From Thiotrichaceae bacterium (GTDB lineage Bacteria; Pseudomonadota; Gammaproteobacteria; Beggiatoales; Beggiatoaceae), in the NCBI GenBank assembly GCA_028688145.1, contig JAQTYU010000004.1:1-64000 (forward strand): a stretch of 64,000 nt of DNA, read 5' to 3'. The notes under the pieces are model-generated. The model was given only the letters and a program-made list of their open reading frames with translations, had not been told where the DNA came from and made no database searches. Of the stretch, positions 19,271 through 27,272 are shown piece after piece (positions within the stretch are counted from its first letter, which is position 1; each line of letters opens with the position of its first letter). A program made the translations under genes and the position numbers.

Positions 19271-19302
19271 GAAGTTTTCCTGCGAAAAATCGGGAAAACT
19301 TC
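19271..19302. promoter_or_regulatory. inverted repeat upstream of exaA
   Basis: GAAGTTTTCC at 19271-19280 and its exact complement at 19293-19302 are separated by 12 bp. It lies about 195 bp before the dehydrogenase start. There is no T run, so a regulator-binding site or leader structure is likelier than a terminator. The rest of 19201-19496 is AT-rich and should hold the exaA promoter; I see no convincing sigma-70 or sigma-54 box. Confidence 0.45.
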
Positions 19303-19496
19303 CCGCCAAAACCCTGATATTTTCCCTTCTCTACTTTAAGATACACTCATTATACTAACTCTCAATTATTCAAACATGATAAGCCATTCCTGTCTGACAA
19401 CAGGCTGAGTTTTAACTGTTGAATAAGCTTTCATATTTTCTAAAGACTAAAATAATTAGTTTTTTATTAAAAAAGCTATCAAAGGAGATAAATGAG

Positions 19497-21374
19497 ATGT
19501 TATCTATGCTCACCCGCCGTCCGCTCGCTCTGGCACTCAGTGCAGTTTTATTCAGTTGTCATCTCGGTGCTGTCCACGCAGAAAGCAAAGCTGTCACTTG
19601 GGAAGACATCGCCAATGATGCCGAAACCCCGCAAGATGTGCTGATGTATGGCATGGGGGTTAAAGCGCAACGCTGGAGTCCCTTGAAACAATTGAACACC
19701 GATTCTGTGAAAATGTTGCAACCTGCGTGGAGCTTTTCATTTGGTGACGAAAAACAACGCGGTCAAGAAACCCAAGCAATTATTCATGACGGGATTATTT
19801 ATGTCACCGCCTCTTATTCGCGGATTTTTGCTTTGGATGCGCGTACCGGGAAACGTCTCTGGGATTATTCTTATCGGCTGCCTGATGACATTCGCCCGTG
19901 TTGTGACGTGGTGAATCGTGGGGCTGCGATTTATGGGGATAAAGTCTTTTTCGGAACGTTAGACGCTGCCATCGTTGCGCTGAATAAAGACACGGGTAAA
20001 GTGGTTTGGAAAGTCAAATTTGAAGATCACAAAATCGGCTACACCATGACGGGCGCACCCACCATTGTGAAAGATCAAAAAACGGGACGGATGTTATTAA
20101 TACACGGCTCGTCAGGCGATGAATTCGGTGTGGTAGGCAAATTATTTGCGCGTGATCCTGACACGGGGAAAGAAATTTGGATGCGCCCCTTGGTCGAAGG
20201 ACACATGGGACGCTTAGACGGCAAAGACAGCACAGTCACGGGTAATGCAAAAGCCCCTTCTTGGCCACGCGATAAAGACGGTAAATTAGTCGATGCGTGG
20301 AATCATGGCGGCGGTGCGCCGTGGCAAAGTGCTTCATTTGATGTGGAAACGAATACTATCGTAGTCGGTGCAGGCAATCCCGCGCCTTGGAATTCATGGA
20401 TGCGTCATCCCGGTGATAGCTTATTCACCTCGGGACAAGCCTATGTTGATCCCGCTACTGGCGAGTTAATCGGCTTTTATCAACATACACCTAGCGATAC
20501 TTGGGACTTCTCAGGCAATAACGAAATTGTGTTGTTTGAATATCAAGATGCCAATGGCAAGAAAGTCAAAGCGGGCGCACATGCGGATCGCAATGGTTTC
20601 TTCTACATTACTGACCGCACTAAATTAGCAGAACGCACGCCCACAGAACCCAATAAACCCACTTCTTTGATTAATGCCTTCCCCTTTGTGGATGGGGTTA
20701 ATTGGGCAAGCAGCATTGATTTGAAAACAGGCAGACCTGTCGAAGTTGAAGGGCATCGTCCGCAATTGCCTGAAAAAGGTGAAAAACGCGGCAAACCTGT
20801 TGAAGTTTCCCCACCCTTCTTAGGTGGCAAAAATTGGAATCCGATGGCATATAGCCAAGATACGGGCTGGTTCTATTTAGGCGCAAATCATTGGAAAGAA
20901 AGTTATTGGACTGAAGATTGCGCCTATCATGCAGGCTCGGCATTCTTGTGTATGGGTTTCCGCATCCAACGCATGTTTGATGACCACGTCGGCACTTTAC
21001 GCGCCGTCAATCCTAAAACAGGCAAGGTGGAATGGGAACATAAGGAAAAAATGCCCTTATGGTCTGGGGTATTAGCCACCGCTGGGAATTTAATTTTCAC
21101 GGGCACGGGTGAAGGTTATGTTAAAGCTTTCAACGCAACCACAGGTGAAGAAGTCTGGAAATTCCAAACAGGTTCGGGGGTGATTTCTAGCCCGATTACT
21201 TGGGAAATGGATGGTGAACAGTATATCGGGATTACTTCAGGTTACGGCGGGGCTGTGCCGTTATGGGGCGGCGACATGGCAGAGTTGACCAAACCGATTA
21301 CCCAAGGTGGTTCATTCTGGGTGTTTAAAATCCCCACCTGGGCAAAATCCTTGACCAACGCCGCTGCTAAATAA
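19497..21374 (+). CDS. exaA: PQQ-dependent alcohol (ethanol) dehydrogenase, ExaA type
   Basis: A periplasmic quinoprotein oxidising primary alcohols and passing electrons to a cytochrome c. The ~28-residue signal peptide ends VHA. The eight-bladed PQQ propeller shows AxDxxTGK-type W motifs (FALDARTGKRLWDY, FNATTGEEVWKF). The vicinal disulfide Cys135-Cys136 covers PQQ, and the catalytic Asp337 is in WDFSGNNE. Residue +2 from that Asp is Ser, not the extra Asp of lanthanide-dependent XoxF/PedH enzymes, so this is predicted to be a calcium enzyme. Sequence is very close to Pseudomonas ExaA through the C-terminal half. The ATG at 19497 was chosen for the AAAGGAGA site 8 bp upstream and the signal peptide; an upstream extension to 19419 lacks both. 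No PQQ synthesis or cytochrome c gene is in the window. Confidence 0.95.
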   Translation: MLSMLTRRPLALALSAVLFSCHLGAVHAESKAVTWEDIANDAETPQDVLMYGMGVKAQRWSPLKQLNTDSVKMLQPAWSFSFGDEKQRGQETQAIIHDGIIYVTASYSRIFALDARTGKRLWDYSYRLPDDIRPCCDVVNRGAAIYGDKVFFGTLDAAIVALNKDTGKVVWKVKFEDHKIGYTMTGAPTIVKDQKTGRMLLIHGSSGDEFGVVGKLFARDPDTGKEIWMRPLVEGHMGRLDGKDSTVTGNAKAPSWPRDKDGKLVDAWNHGGGAPWQSASFDVETNTIVVGAGNPAPWNSWMRHPGDSLFTSGQAYVDPATGELIGFYQHTPSDTWDFSGNNEIVLFEYQDANGKKVKAGAHADRNGFFYITDRTKLAERTPTEPNKPTSLINAFPFVDGVNWASSIDLKTGRPVEVEGHRPQLPEKGEKRGKPVEVSPPFLGGKNWNPMAYSQDTGWFYLGANHWKESYWTEDCAYHAGSAFLCMGFRIQRMFDDHVGTLRAVNPKTGKVEWEHKEKMPLWSGVLATAGNLIFTGTGEGYVKAFNATTGEEVWKFQTGSGVISSPITWEMDGEQYIGITSGYGGAVPLWGGDMAELTKPITQGGSFWVFKIPTWAKSLTNAAAK

Positions 21375-21435
21375 AGCCCTGTGCTCACGCCTTGTTTAAT
21401 TTTGGGCGTGAGCCATTCCACTGAATAGGAACTCA

Positions 21436-22044
21436 ATGATGCGTTTATGTTTTCAGGGCTGGGCAATTTTATTGGGCGCGTTGGCTATTAATACTTATGC
21501 CGAAGAAATTGATAAGAATGAAGAAGCTCCCCCGCCCGAATTGGTAATTAATGGCTGTGTGATTAAACCGAGAACCGTTTGTCAAAAAGCCGATTTACGT
21601 AAAGCGGATTTACGCCATGTGCAATTGATGCAGGCAGATTTAAGCGGGGCAAATCTGGAAGGTGCGAATTTAGCCCGTGCCGATTTACGACATATTAATT
21701 TAGCAGGCGCAAATTTGGCGGGTGCGAATTTGCTGGCAGTGAATGCGTGGGCGGGTTTTTTACAAGGGGCGAATTTCCAAAATGCGTCCTTAATTGGGGC
21801 AAATTTAGAGTTTGCGCGGATGAGTGGCGCGAATCTGGAACATGCCAATTTAGAAGGGGCAAATTTGGAAATGACTTTATTGCCTAAAGCCAAGTTGGCA
21901 GGCGCGAATTTACGCAATGCCAATTTACAAGAAACCAAGTTTTACAATGTGGATTTAAGCGGCGCGGATTTAACTGGCGCGAAAATTCGTTATACCGTTT
22001 TTCAGGATGCGCGTGTGGACAATTGCAAAGGCTGTCCTCCTTAA
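21436..22044 (+). CDS. exported pentapeptide-repeat protein
   Basis: A 202-residue protein with a likely signal peptide (ILLGALAINTYA) and an N-terminal segment with two Cys in NGCVIKPRTVC. About 28 A(D/N)LxxAN-type pentapeptide repeats form a right-handed beta-helix. It ends in DNCKGCPP, giving two more Cys that could pair with the N-terminal ones. It lies 61 bp after the dehydrogenase and is probably co-transcribed. Small exported pentapeptide proteins do accompany some quinoprotein dehydrogenase genes, so an accessory or structural role is plausible, but no activity can be read from the sequence. Confidence 0.85.
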   Translation: MMRLCFQGWAILLGALAINTYAEEIDKNEEAPPPELVINGCVIKPRTVCQKADLRKADLRHVQLMQADLSGANLEGANLARADLRHINLAGANLAGANLLAVNAWAGFLQGANFQNASLIGANLEFARMSGANLEHANLEGANLEMTLLPKAKLAGANLRNANLQETKFYNVDLSGADLTGAKIRYTVFQDARVDNCKGCPP

Positions 22045-22086
22045 GCATCCGCAACTTCTCTCTTCACTTCTAAGATGTTAATGCAT

Positions 22087-22124
22087 CTCTGTCAGGTTAT
22101 ATTGATAGCCTGACAGATTTTTTT
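22087..22124 (+). terminator. rho-independent terminator of the exa locus
   Basis: CTGTCAGG (22089-22096) and CCTGACAG (22109-22116) form a perfect 8-bp stem, followed by ATTTTTTT. It ends the dehydrogenase-pentapeptide unit before the convergent msbA gene. Confidence 0.88.
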
Positions 22125-22189
22125 AAGCAAATTCCCGAGCTTTAGCAAATATTGTTTACATGCCGCTGGATACAAAAGTGAAGCATTCG

Positions 22190-23935
22190 TTAAAGTGATT
22201 CATTCTGCGCCACAAATTGCGTCCGATACAAATTTGCATACACGCCTTGGCGTTCCAACAATTCCGCATGTTTTCCAATTTCGACCACCTTGCCCTTATC
22301 CAACACCACAATTCTATCGGCATTCGCAATAGTGGAAAGGCGATGGGCGATAATGATCACCGTGCGCCCCGCTTTTAAACGTTCTAAAGCTTGTTGAACT
22401 GCAAATTCTGACTGCGTGTCTAAGGCAGAAGTCGCCTCATCGAAAATCAAAATCGGCGCATCTTTCAACAACGCCCGCGCAATCGCGATACGTTGGCGTT
22501 GCCCGCCCGAAAGTTTTACGCCGCGTTCCCCAACCATCGTATCCAAACCGTCAGGCATCTTATTGATGAATTCGAGTGCGTAAGCCGCATCAGCCGCCGC
22601 AATAATTTTTTCCCTAGTAACCCCTGCCAACGCGCCATAAGCGATGTTAGCGGCGACAGTGTCGTTAAATAACACCACTTCCTGACTGACCAGCGCAATA
22701 TTTTCCCGCAACTTGGGCAAAGGCAACTGATTAATATCCACATCGTCGAGTAAAATTTTGCCTTCGGGCAAACTGTAAAAACGCGGGATTAAATTCGCAA
22801 GCGTGGTTTTGCCGCTGCCCGACGCACCCACCAGTGCAATAGTTTCGCCCGCCGCAATGTTTAAACTCAAGTCACGCAACGCAGGATTATCTTTTGCTTG
22901 ATAGGCGAAAGTGAGATTACATAAGCTGATTTTGCCACTTAATTTCTCAATCGGTTGCGTGCCCGTGTCGGTTTCAGATTTTTTATCTAATAAATCAAAA
23001 ATACTTTGCGCTGCCGCTAAACCTTGTTGCAACTGGTCATTCACTTTGGTCAAACGTTTTAGCGGTGCAAAAATCATCCCCATTGCGGTGAATAAAGACA
23101 CAAATCCCCCGACACTGATGGCATTGGCGGCGGATTGTTTGGAGGCAATGTAAATAATCACCGACAACGCGGCAGCGGTTAAAAACTGAATAATAAACAC
23201 GCTAATTTCCGAGGTGGTTTCAGTTTTCACCGATAAATGTCGCACTTGGTCAGTGGCGGCGTGAAAACGTTGGTGCTCGTATTTATAGCCACCGAAAACT
23301 TTGACTAATTTATGTCCACTAATCGCTTCTTCCAAAATCCGTGTCATGTCGCCCATCGTGTCTTGCAAAGTGGTGTTGATGCCACGCAGTTTTTTACTGA
23401 CGCTACGAATGGTGACAATCAGCAAGGGCACGATGGTGAATACAATCAAGGTTAAAAACCAATTTAAATAAAACATCCAAGCTAATAAACCGATAATACT
23501 GATGCTGTCACGGATTAATACAATCAGCACTTCGGTAGACGCTGCCATCACCCGATTGACATCGTAAGTGATTTTGGAAAGCAACACGCCTGAAGAAGTA
23601 TTGTCAAAGTCGGTGGTGGGCAAGGTTAAAATCTTGTCAAACATTGCCACCCGTAAATCCATGACTAAACGGCTTGCAATCCAGGTAATGCCTACGCCAC
23701 TGGCTAAAGTTGCCAAACCTTTCACCATAATCAGCCCCATTAAAATCATGGGCATCCAGCGCATAAAATCCCCATTTTTTTCCACAAAGCCCACGTCTAA
23801 TAAAGGCTGTAATAAAGCGGGCAAAGCAGGCTCAGTCATTGCGACAATCACCATCGCGAAAATTGAGAGCGCGAAAATTTTCCAATAAGGGCGCACATAG
23901 CGTAACAAACGCAGATAAAGGGTTTTACTGTTCAT
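22190..23935 (-). CDS. msbA: lipid A/phospholipid flippase MsbA (ABC exporter)
   Basis: A 581-residue half-transporter. The N-terminal ~320 residues hold six membrane helices. The nucleotide-binding domain has Walker A GASGSGKTT, Q-loop SQEV, signature LSGGQRQRIA, Walker B ILIFDEATSALD and the switch His in IIAHRLST. Length and sequence match MsbA, which flips core-lipid A across the inner membrane and is essential in enteric bacteria. It stands alone here without lpxK. A degraded second copy of its 3' end lies 5 kb to the left. Upstream (to the right) is the DnaA-box-rich region, so its promoter overlaps that region. Confidence 0.93.
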   Translation of the reverse strand: MNSKTLYLRLLRYVRPYWKIFALSIFAMVIVAMTEPALPALLQPLLDVGFVEKNGDFMRWMPMILMGLIMVKGLATLASGVGITWIASRLVMDLRVAMFDKILTLPTTDFDNTSSGVLLSKITYDVNRVMAASTEVLIVLIRDSISIIGLLAWMFYLNWFLTLIVFTIVPLLIVTIRSVSKKLRGINTTLQDTMGDMTRILEEAISGHKLVKVFGGYKYEHQRFHAATDQVRHLSVKTETTSEISVFIIQFLTAAALSVIIYIASKQSAANAISVGGFVSLFTAMGMIFAPLKRLTKVNDQLQQGLAAAQSIFDLLDKKSETDTGTQPIEKLSGKISLCNLTFAYQAKDNPALRDLSLNIAAGETIALVGASGSGKTTLANLIPRFYSLPEGKILLDDVDINQLPLPKLRENIALVSQEVVLFNDTVAANIAYGALAGVTREKIIAAADAAYALEFINKMPDGLDTMVGERGVKLSGGQRQRIAIARALLKDAPILIFDEATSALDTQSEFAVQQALERLKAGRTVIIIAHRLSTIANADRIVVLDKGKVVEIGKHAELLERQGVYANLYRTQFVAQNESL

Positions 23936-23954
23936 AGGGGAAATGGGTAGAGCC

Positions 23955-24240
23955 TGTGAATAAGAGCGGTGGAGAATTTTTTAAGTTATGCACATTGTAC
24001 CGCTACTATATTATAAGTAGAAAAATATAATGATTATTAGCAAATGAAAATCTGTGGATAACTCGATTTTCATATTTAAATTCAAATAATTAAACTGTTA
24101 GTAAGCTGTGGATAATTTGTGCATAACTTTTTAATAACTTTTCGTGTTGCGCTGTGAAAGGCGATATTTTTTGGGAAAAAAGTGAGTTGTACACAAGTTA
24201 TTCACAAGTTACTAACAGCTTATCCACAACTTACTAACAG
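23955..24240. other. DnaA-box cluster, candidate replication origin or DnaA-titration site
   Basis: Seven exact matches to TTATNCACA lie within 274 bp: on the minus strand at 23955-23963, 24053-24061, 24107-24115 and 24118-24126, and on the plus strand at 23986-23994, 24198-24206 and 24220-24228. Three are the strong TTATCCACA form. CTTACTAACAG-type 10-11-mers flank the boxes (24095-24105 inverted; 24209-24218 and 24231-24240 direct), giving an iteron-like order. The stretch between them is very AT-rich, fitting an unwinding element. No gene is present from 23936 to 24320. dnaA, dnaN, gyrB, mnmG or rep genes are not adjacent, so origin function is not proven. Confidence 0.75.
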
Positions 24241-24320
24241 GCGAAATAATTGCGACTTCCGCGCTGGGAAGTTGTGAATTACTTTTTATTTCAATTAGTT
24301 ATTAGGTTTAAAACGAGAAA

Positions 24321-24677
24321 TCAGGCATCCGCAGCAGTGATAAACTCAATTTGCTTGAGTAATAACTCGTTGCCGCTGATTAAACGGGTTTGCCAATCGC
24401 CGCAAGTTTTGCACAGCAAGCAATTTAAAGTGACTTCGCTTTCTGCGCCGCAACTTTGACAGCGCACAGTGATAGGAATCGTTTCCAGAAGAAGTTCGGC
24501 TTGTGCCGCAATGGTGCCCGCTTGGGCAATGCTGAACGCGCTGTTTAATAATTCCGCTTCAATGCCGCTAAGCGCGCCAATTTGCACGGTAATTTTTGCC
24601 ACGCCGAGGGCTTGATGTTCTACGGCAAGTTGTTCAACTTGTTGCATTAAGGCATAACATACTGATAATTCGTGCAT
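24321..24677 (-). CDS. hypA: hydrogenase maturation nickel chaperone HypA
   Basis: A 118-residue protein starting MHELSVCYAL; His2 of the MHE start binds nickel. The zinc site is CQSCG...CKTCG with two CxxC pairs. HypA works with HypB to insert Ni into NiFe-hydrogenase precursors. It lies 9 bp downstream of hypC on the same strand. No hydrogenase structural genes or other hyp genes are in the window. The DnaA-box region is just downstream. Confidence 0.95.
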   Translation of the reverse strand: MHELSVCYALMQQVEQLAVEHQALGVAKITVQIGALSGIEAELLNSAFSIAQAGTIAAQAELLLETIPITVRCQSCGAESEVTLNCLLCKTCGDWQTRLISGNELLLKQIEFITAADA

Positions 24678-24686
24678 AATTTTAAA

Positions 24687-24938
24687 TTACTGCGGCGTTG
24701 CTTGTAGCGCGGCATCTTCCAAACTCAGGATTTCATCAAACAATTCCCAAGTGGATAAAGCTTCTTGCTCGCTCATTTTTTGAATCGCGTAGCCCACATG
24801 CACCATCACGAAATCGCCCACGGCAATAGTTTCGTGCTGCAACATGAATAAACTCACGTCACGCTCCACGCCTTTTGCTTGGCAACGCGCCATAAAATTA
24901 TCAATTTCAACGATTTGCATCGGAATTCCAAGACACAT
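24687..24938 (-). CDS. hypC: hydrogenase maturation chaperone HypC/HupF
   Basis: An 83-residue protein with the diagnostic start MCLGIPMQIVEI. The Cys after Met binds HypD or the hydrogenase large-subunit precursor during Fe(CN)2CO assembly. The ATG at 24938 is chosen over an upstream TTG at 24950 because the family requires Met-Cys at the N-terminus and GGAG precedes this ATG. It is the first gene of a hypC-hypA pair, which is enough to show that a NiFe hydrogenase is encoded elsewhere (inference). Confidence 0.95.
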   Translation of the reverse strand: MCLGIPMQIVEIDNFMARCQAKGVERDVSLFMLQHETIAVGDFVMVHVGYAIQKMSEQEALSTWELFDEILSLEDAALQATPQ

Positions 24939-24968
24939 ATTTTTCTCCAAAATGGGGATTTAAAAAAC

Positions 24969-25339
24969 TTAACTGCGCCCCCAACCCCGAAAGGGGGCTA
25001 AACACTTAATCTAAATTTCTGTAGGGTGGAATAGCGTAGCGTATTCCACCAAGAAACGTGATAACTCTAGGTATGACGCAGTTAAATCGATAAGACCCTC
25101 ATTGTACGGTAGAAGCCTGTAAAATCCTCACCGCTGGAGCGACGAGGTAGTCATTCCAACGCTGGAGCGTTGGAACGAGACAAGTATCACGCTTCAGGGT
25201 GGAATACGCTACGCTATTCCACCCTACTACAAAGATTTCTTATCCCGAACTCAGGTTATCTTAAATGCGGTGCATGGCGGCTATGCCTTATGCACCCTAC
25301 AAATCATCAGTGTTTTAGGGGATTTAGGGGCGCAGTTAA
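24969..25339. repeat. 371-bp element with 13-bp inverted ends, holding MITE copy 2
   Basis: TTAACTGCGCCCC at 24969-24981 recurs inverted at 25327-25339. Both ends continue into C/G-run palindromic text (CCCCGAAAGGGGG on the left, TTAGGGGATTTAGGGG on the right). The interior contains the second copy of the MITE-like element (25021-25258) and a hairpin GGTGCA...TGCACC at 25269-25296. This looks like one mobile or REP-like unit into which others inserted. Similar C-run ends occur near 55699-55931 and 36659-36722. No coding sequence is seen in 24939-25358. Confidence 0.7.
25021..25258. repeat. MITE-like element, copy 2 (left end missing)
   Basis: Aligned with copy 1 it keeps both ~30-bp inner inverted arms and the right terminal repeat (TTATCCCGAACTCAGG near 25239-25255). 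It lacks the outer left terminus: the text left of 25021 is unrelated. It retains the central CCAACGCTGGAGCGTTGG palindrome. Confidence 0.88.
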
Positions 25340-25358
25340 TGGCTTCTTTAAAAAATTC

Positions 25359-27140
25359 TCACAACGCCGCAATACACAATTCCGTCAATTGCTCGGCTAA
25401 TTCCGCTTGAGAGCCTTCTGCATAATCCGTAAAAATTTCGACTAAAGCTTCAACTGCGAGTTCCTCTTGTTGCACCGCTTGATGCAGCACCGGTAAAAAC
25501 TCTTGAATTAATAAGTCTTGCATCGAAAGCACGGGGGCAGCGTGCGCATTTTTATCCAAAGTGCCTAAATAAATAACATTATGGGTCGTATCTAAACCAA
25601 TATTTGCCAAATTAAATTTAAATTCCGCAGGATAACTACCCATATCGCGATAAGAATTAAGCAAATCTTGGGCGCATTTTAATAAACCTTGGGCGATTAA
25701 TGCGGGCGTTGCTGCATGAATTGCGGTTTGTAAAGCCTGTTCTAAACTGGGTTCAGTGTGCAAAATCTGCCACAACCGCCAATTTTTACGCTCTTCCGCA
25801 ATTACCACACAACGTTGTTCAGATAACAAGGAACTGCAACGTAAATGCAGCGAAATTTGTTCTCGCAACGCCGTTTTTGCCCCTGCCAATTCGGGATATT
25901 GCCATTCTAATTTAGAAAAACATCGCCAACCCGCTTTAGCATTCACCACCCAAGTTCCATCTTCTTGCAAAGTCGGTTTAAGCGAATGCTGCACCACCTG
26001 ATTTAACATCAATTTGCCTGACAACGGCGGCCAAATCCATTGACTGGGAGTTTCTTCGTCGGGGAATTTCGGCAAACGTTTACTATTGGTTTTCAAGGCA
26101 GCCGAGGCAAAGGAAACCACATTGGTTTCAGGTGCACTGGCTAAAACTTCGGGAACAACGGGGAGAACTTCCACTTTTTCAGGAGTGACTTCAGCAACTT
26201 CAGGCGCGGCAAGTTCTGTTAAAAACTCGTCAATGCTGTCAAGTTCTTCAACAGTGTCCGCCATGGGAAAATCGCTTAATTCAGGTAAATCGCCAAAATC
26301 TTCTAGGTTTTGAGGCTCACCCGCAAGCTCGTCTACATCGGGCAAGGCTTCCAATTCTGCCAACCCCTCTAATTCGTTCAATTCACTAGACGGGTCATCT
26401 AATAACATGACTTCTTCAGGCAGGGTCACTTCAGCCGCATATACCACGCTGGGAGTCACAGCTAAGCTTAAGGCAGGAAATTGCGTTTTAAAAAGTTCTA
26501 ATAATTCTTCGCCATTGGTGACTTCAGGGCGCGGCAAATGCGGCAATTGGCGGGTATTGTCTAAAATATTCAAGCGATCGACGGCTAAGCGCACTGCCAG
26601 AATAAAAGTTTCCCGAATGCCTTTGGGCAGTGTGGCAGAACTTTCATTGAAGCTTAAATCAGGATGATCATTAAAATAAGCTTTGGCTTCAACTTCATGC
26701 ACGGCGTGGGGTGAGTCTTGTTTATTTAATTGCACCACCATTTCGACAGGTGCGTGACTGTGAATCGCTGCCAGTTGTGCGCAGGCATGGTCAAAAGACG
26801 GCAGAGAAGCTTGTAAATTTTTGGGTGAGCTGGCATCTGCCACAAAGACCACGGTGTCTGCGGTGCTCAGTAAATAATCCCGATAGGGCTGCGCCGCGCT
26901 GTGGGTGGGCGTGCTCACGATTTGGCAGGCAATCGCTAAGCCTTTGAAAAAGCCACCCGTGTATTCTAGCCAGTCAAAATAGACCGTGGGGTAATCGGGT
27001 AATTCAGGCGTGAACACCGCATTCGTTTTGCCAAGCAGTTTGCCTAAGGCTTGCACACTGAGCGTTTTGCCCGCAGCGGGCGCACCATCGTACACAATCC
27101 GAACCACGACAACATCGCGGGTGGTATCAATTATTGCCAT
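25359..27140 (-). CDS. MglA-like small GTPase with long acidic and C-terminal extensions
   Basis: Residues about 10-200 form a Ras-like GTPase: P-loop GAPAAGKT, a DWLEYTGG stretch where G3 is expected, and NKQD as G4. The order and text (VVVRIVYDGAPAAGKTLSVQ) are nearest to MglA-type bacterial GTPases, which set cell polarity and gliding direction. Then come ~150 residues rich in Asp/Glu/Leu/Pro (disordered linker), and a ~230-residue C-terminal domain I do not recognise. The total of 593 residues is about three times MglA. A polarity or motility role is inferred from the G domain and the adjacent chemoreceptor region only. Confidence 0.75.
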   Translation of the reverse strand: MAIIDTTRDVVVVRIVYDGAPAAGKTLSVQALGKLLGKTNAVFTPELPDYPTVYFDWLEYTGGFFKGLAIACQIVSTPTHSAAQPYRDYLLSTADTVVFVADASSPKNLQASLPSFDHACAQLAAIHSHAPVEMVVQLNKQDSPHAVHEVEAKAYFNDHPDLSFNESSATLPKGIRETFILAVRLAVDRLNILDNTRQLPHLPRPEVTNGEELLELFKTQFPALSLAVTPSVVYAAEVTLPEEVMLLDDPSSELNELEGLAELEALPDVDELAGEPQNLEDFGDLPELSDFPMADTVEELDSIDEFLTELAAPEVAEVTPEKVEVLPVVPEVLASAPETNVVSFASAALKTNSKRLPKFPDEETPSQWIWPPLSGKLMLNQVVQHSLKPTLQEDGTWVVNAKAGWRCFSKLEWQYPELAGAKTALREQISLHLRCSSLLSEQRCVVIAEERKNWRLWQILHTEPSLEQALQTAIHAATPALIAQGLLKCAQDLLNSYRDMGSYPAEFKFNLANIGLDTTHNVIYLGTLDKNAHAAPVLSMQDLLIQEFLPVLHQAVQQEELAVEALVEIFTDYAEGSQAELAEQLTELCIAAL

Positions 27141-27272
27141 GTTTCCAGTCCTTACCTACACTATTTTTCTATGCTGAGAGATAAACAGTCCCGACGTGTG
27201 GCAAGCGACTCCATCCGTTGCTCGCCCCAAAATTGACGATTAAATTCTCAATCTAGCATAGCATTTTTAGGC

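Noticed and set aside
19419..19496. 26-codon N-terminal extension of ExaA
   Set aside because: It begins at TTG, would destroy the signal peptide, and AAAGGAGA stands before the ATG at 19497.
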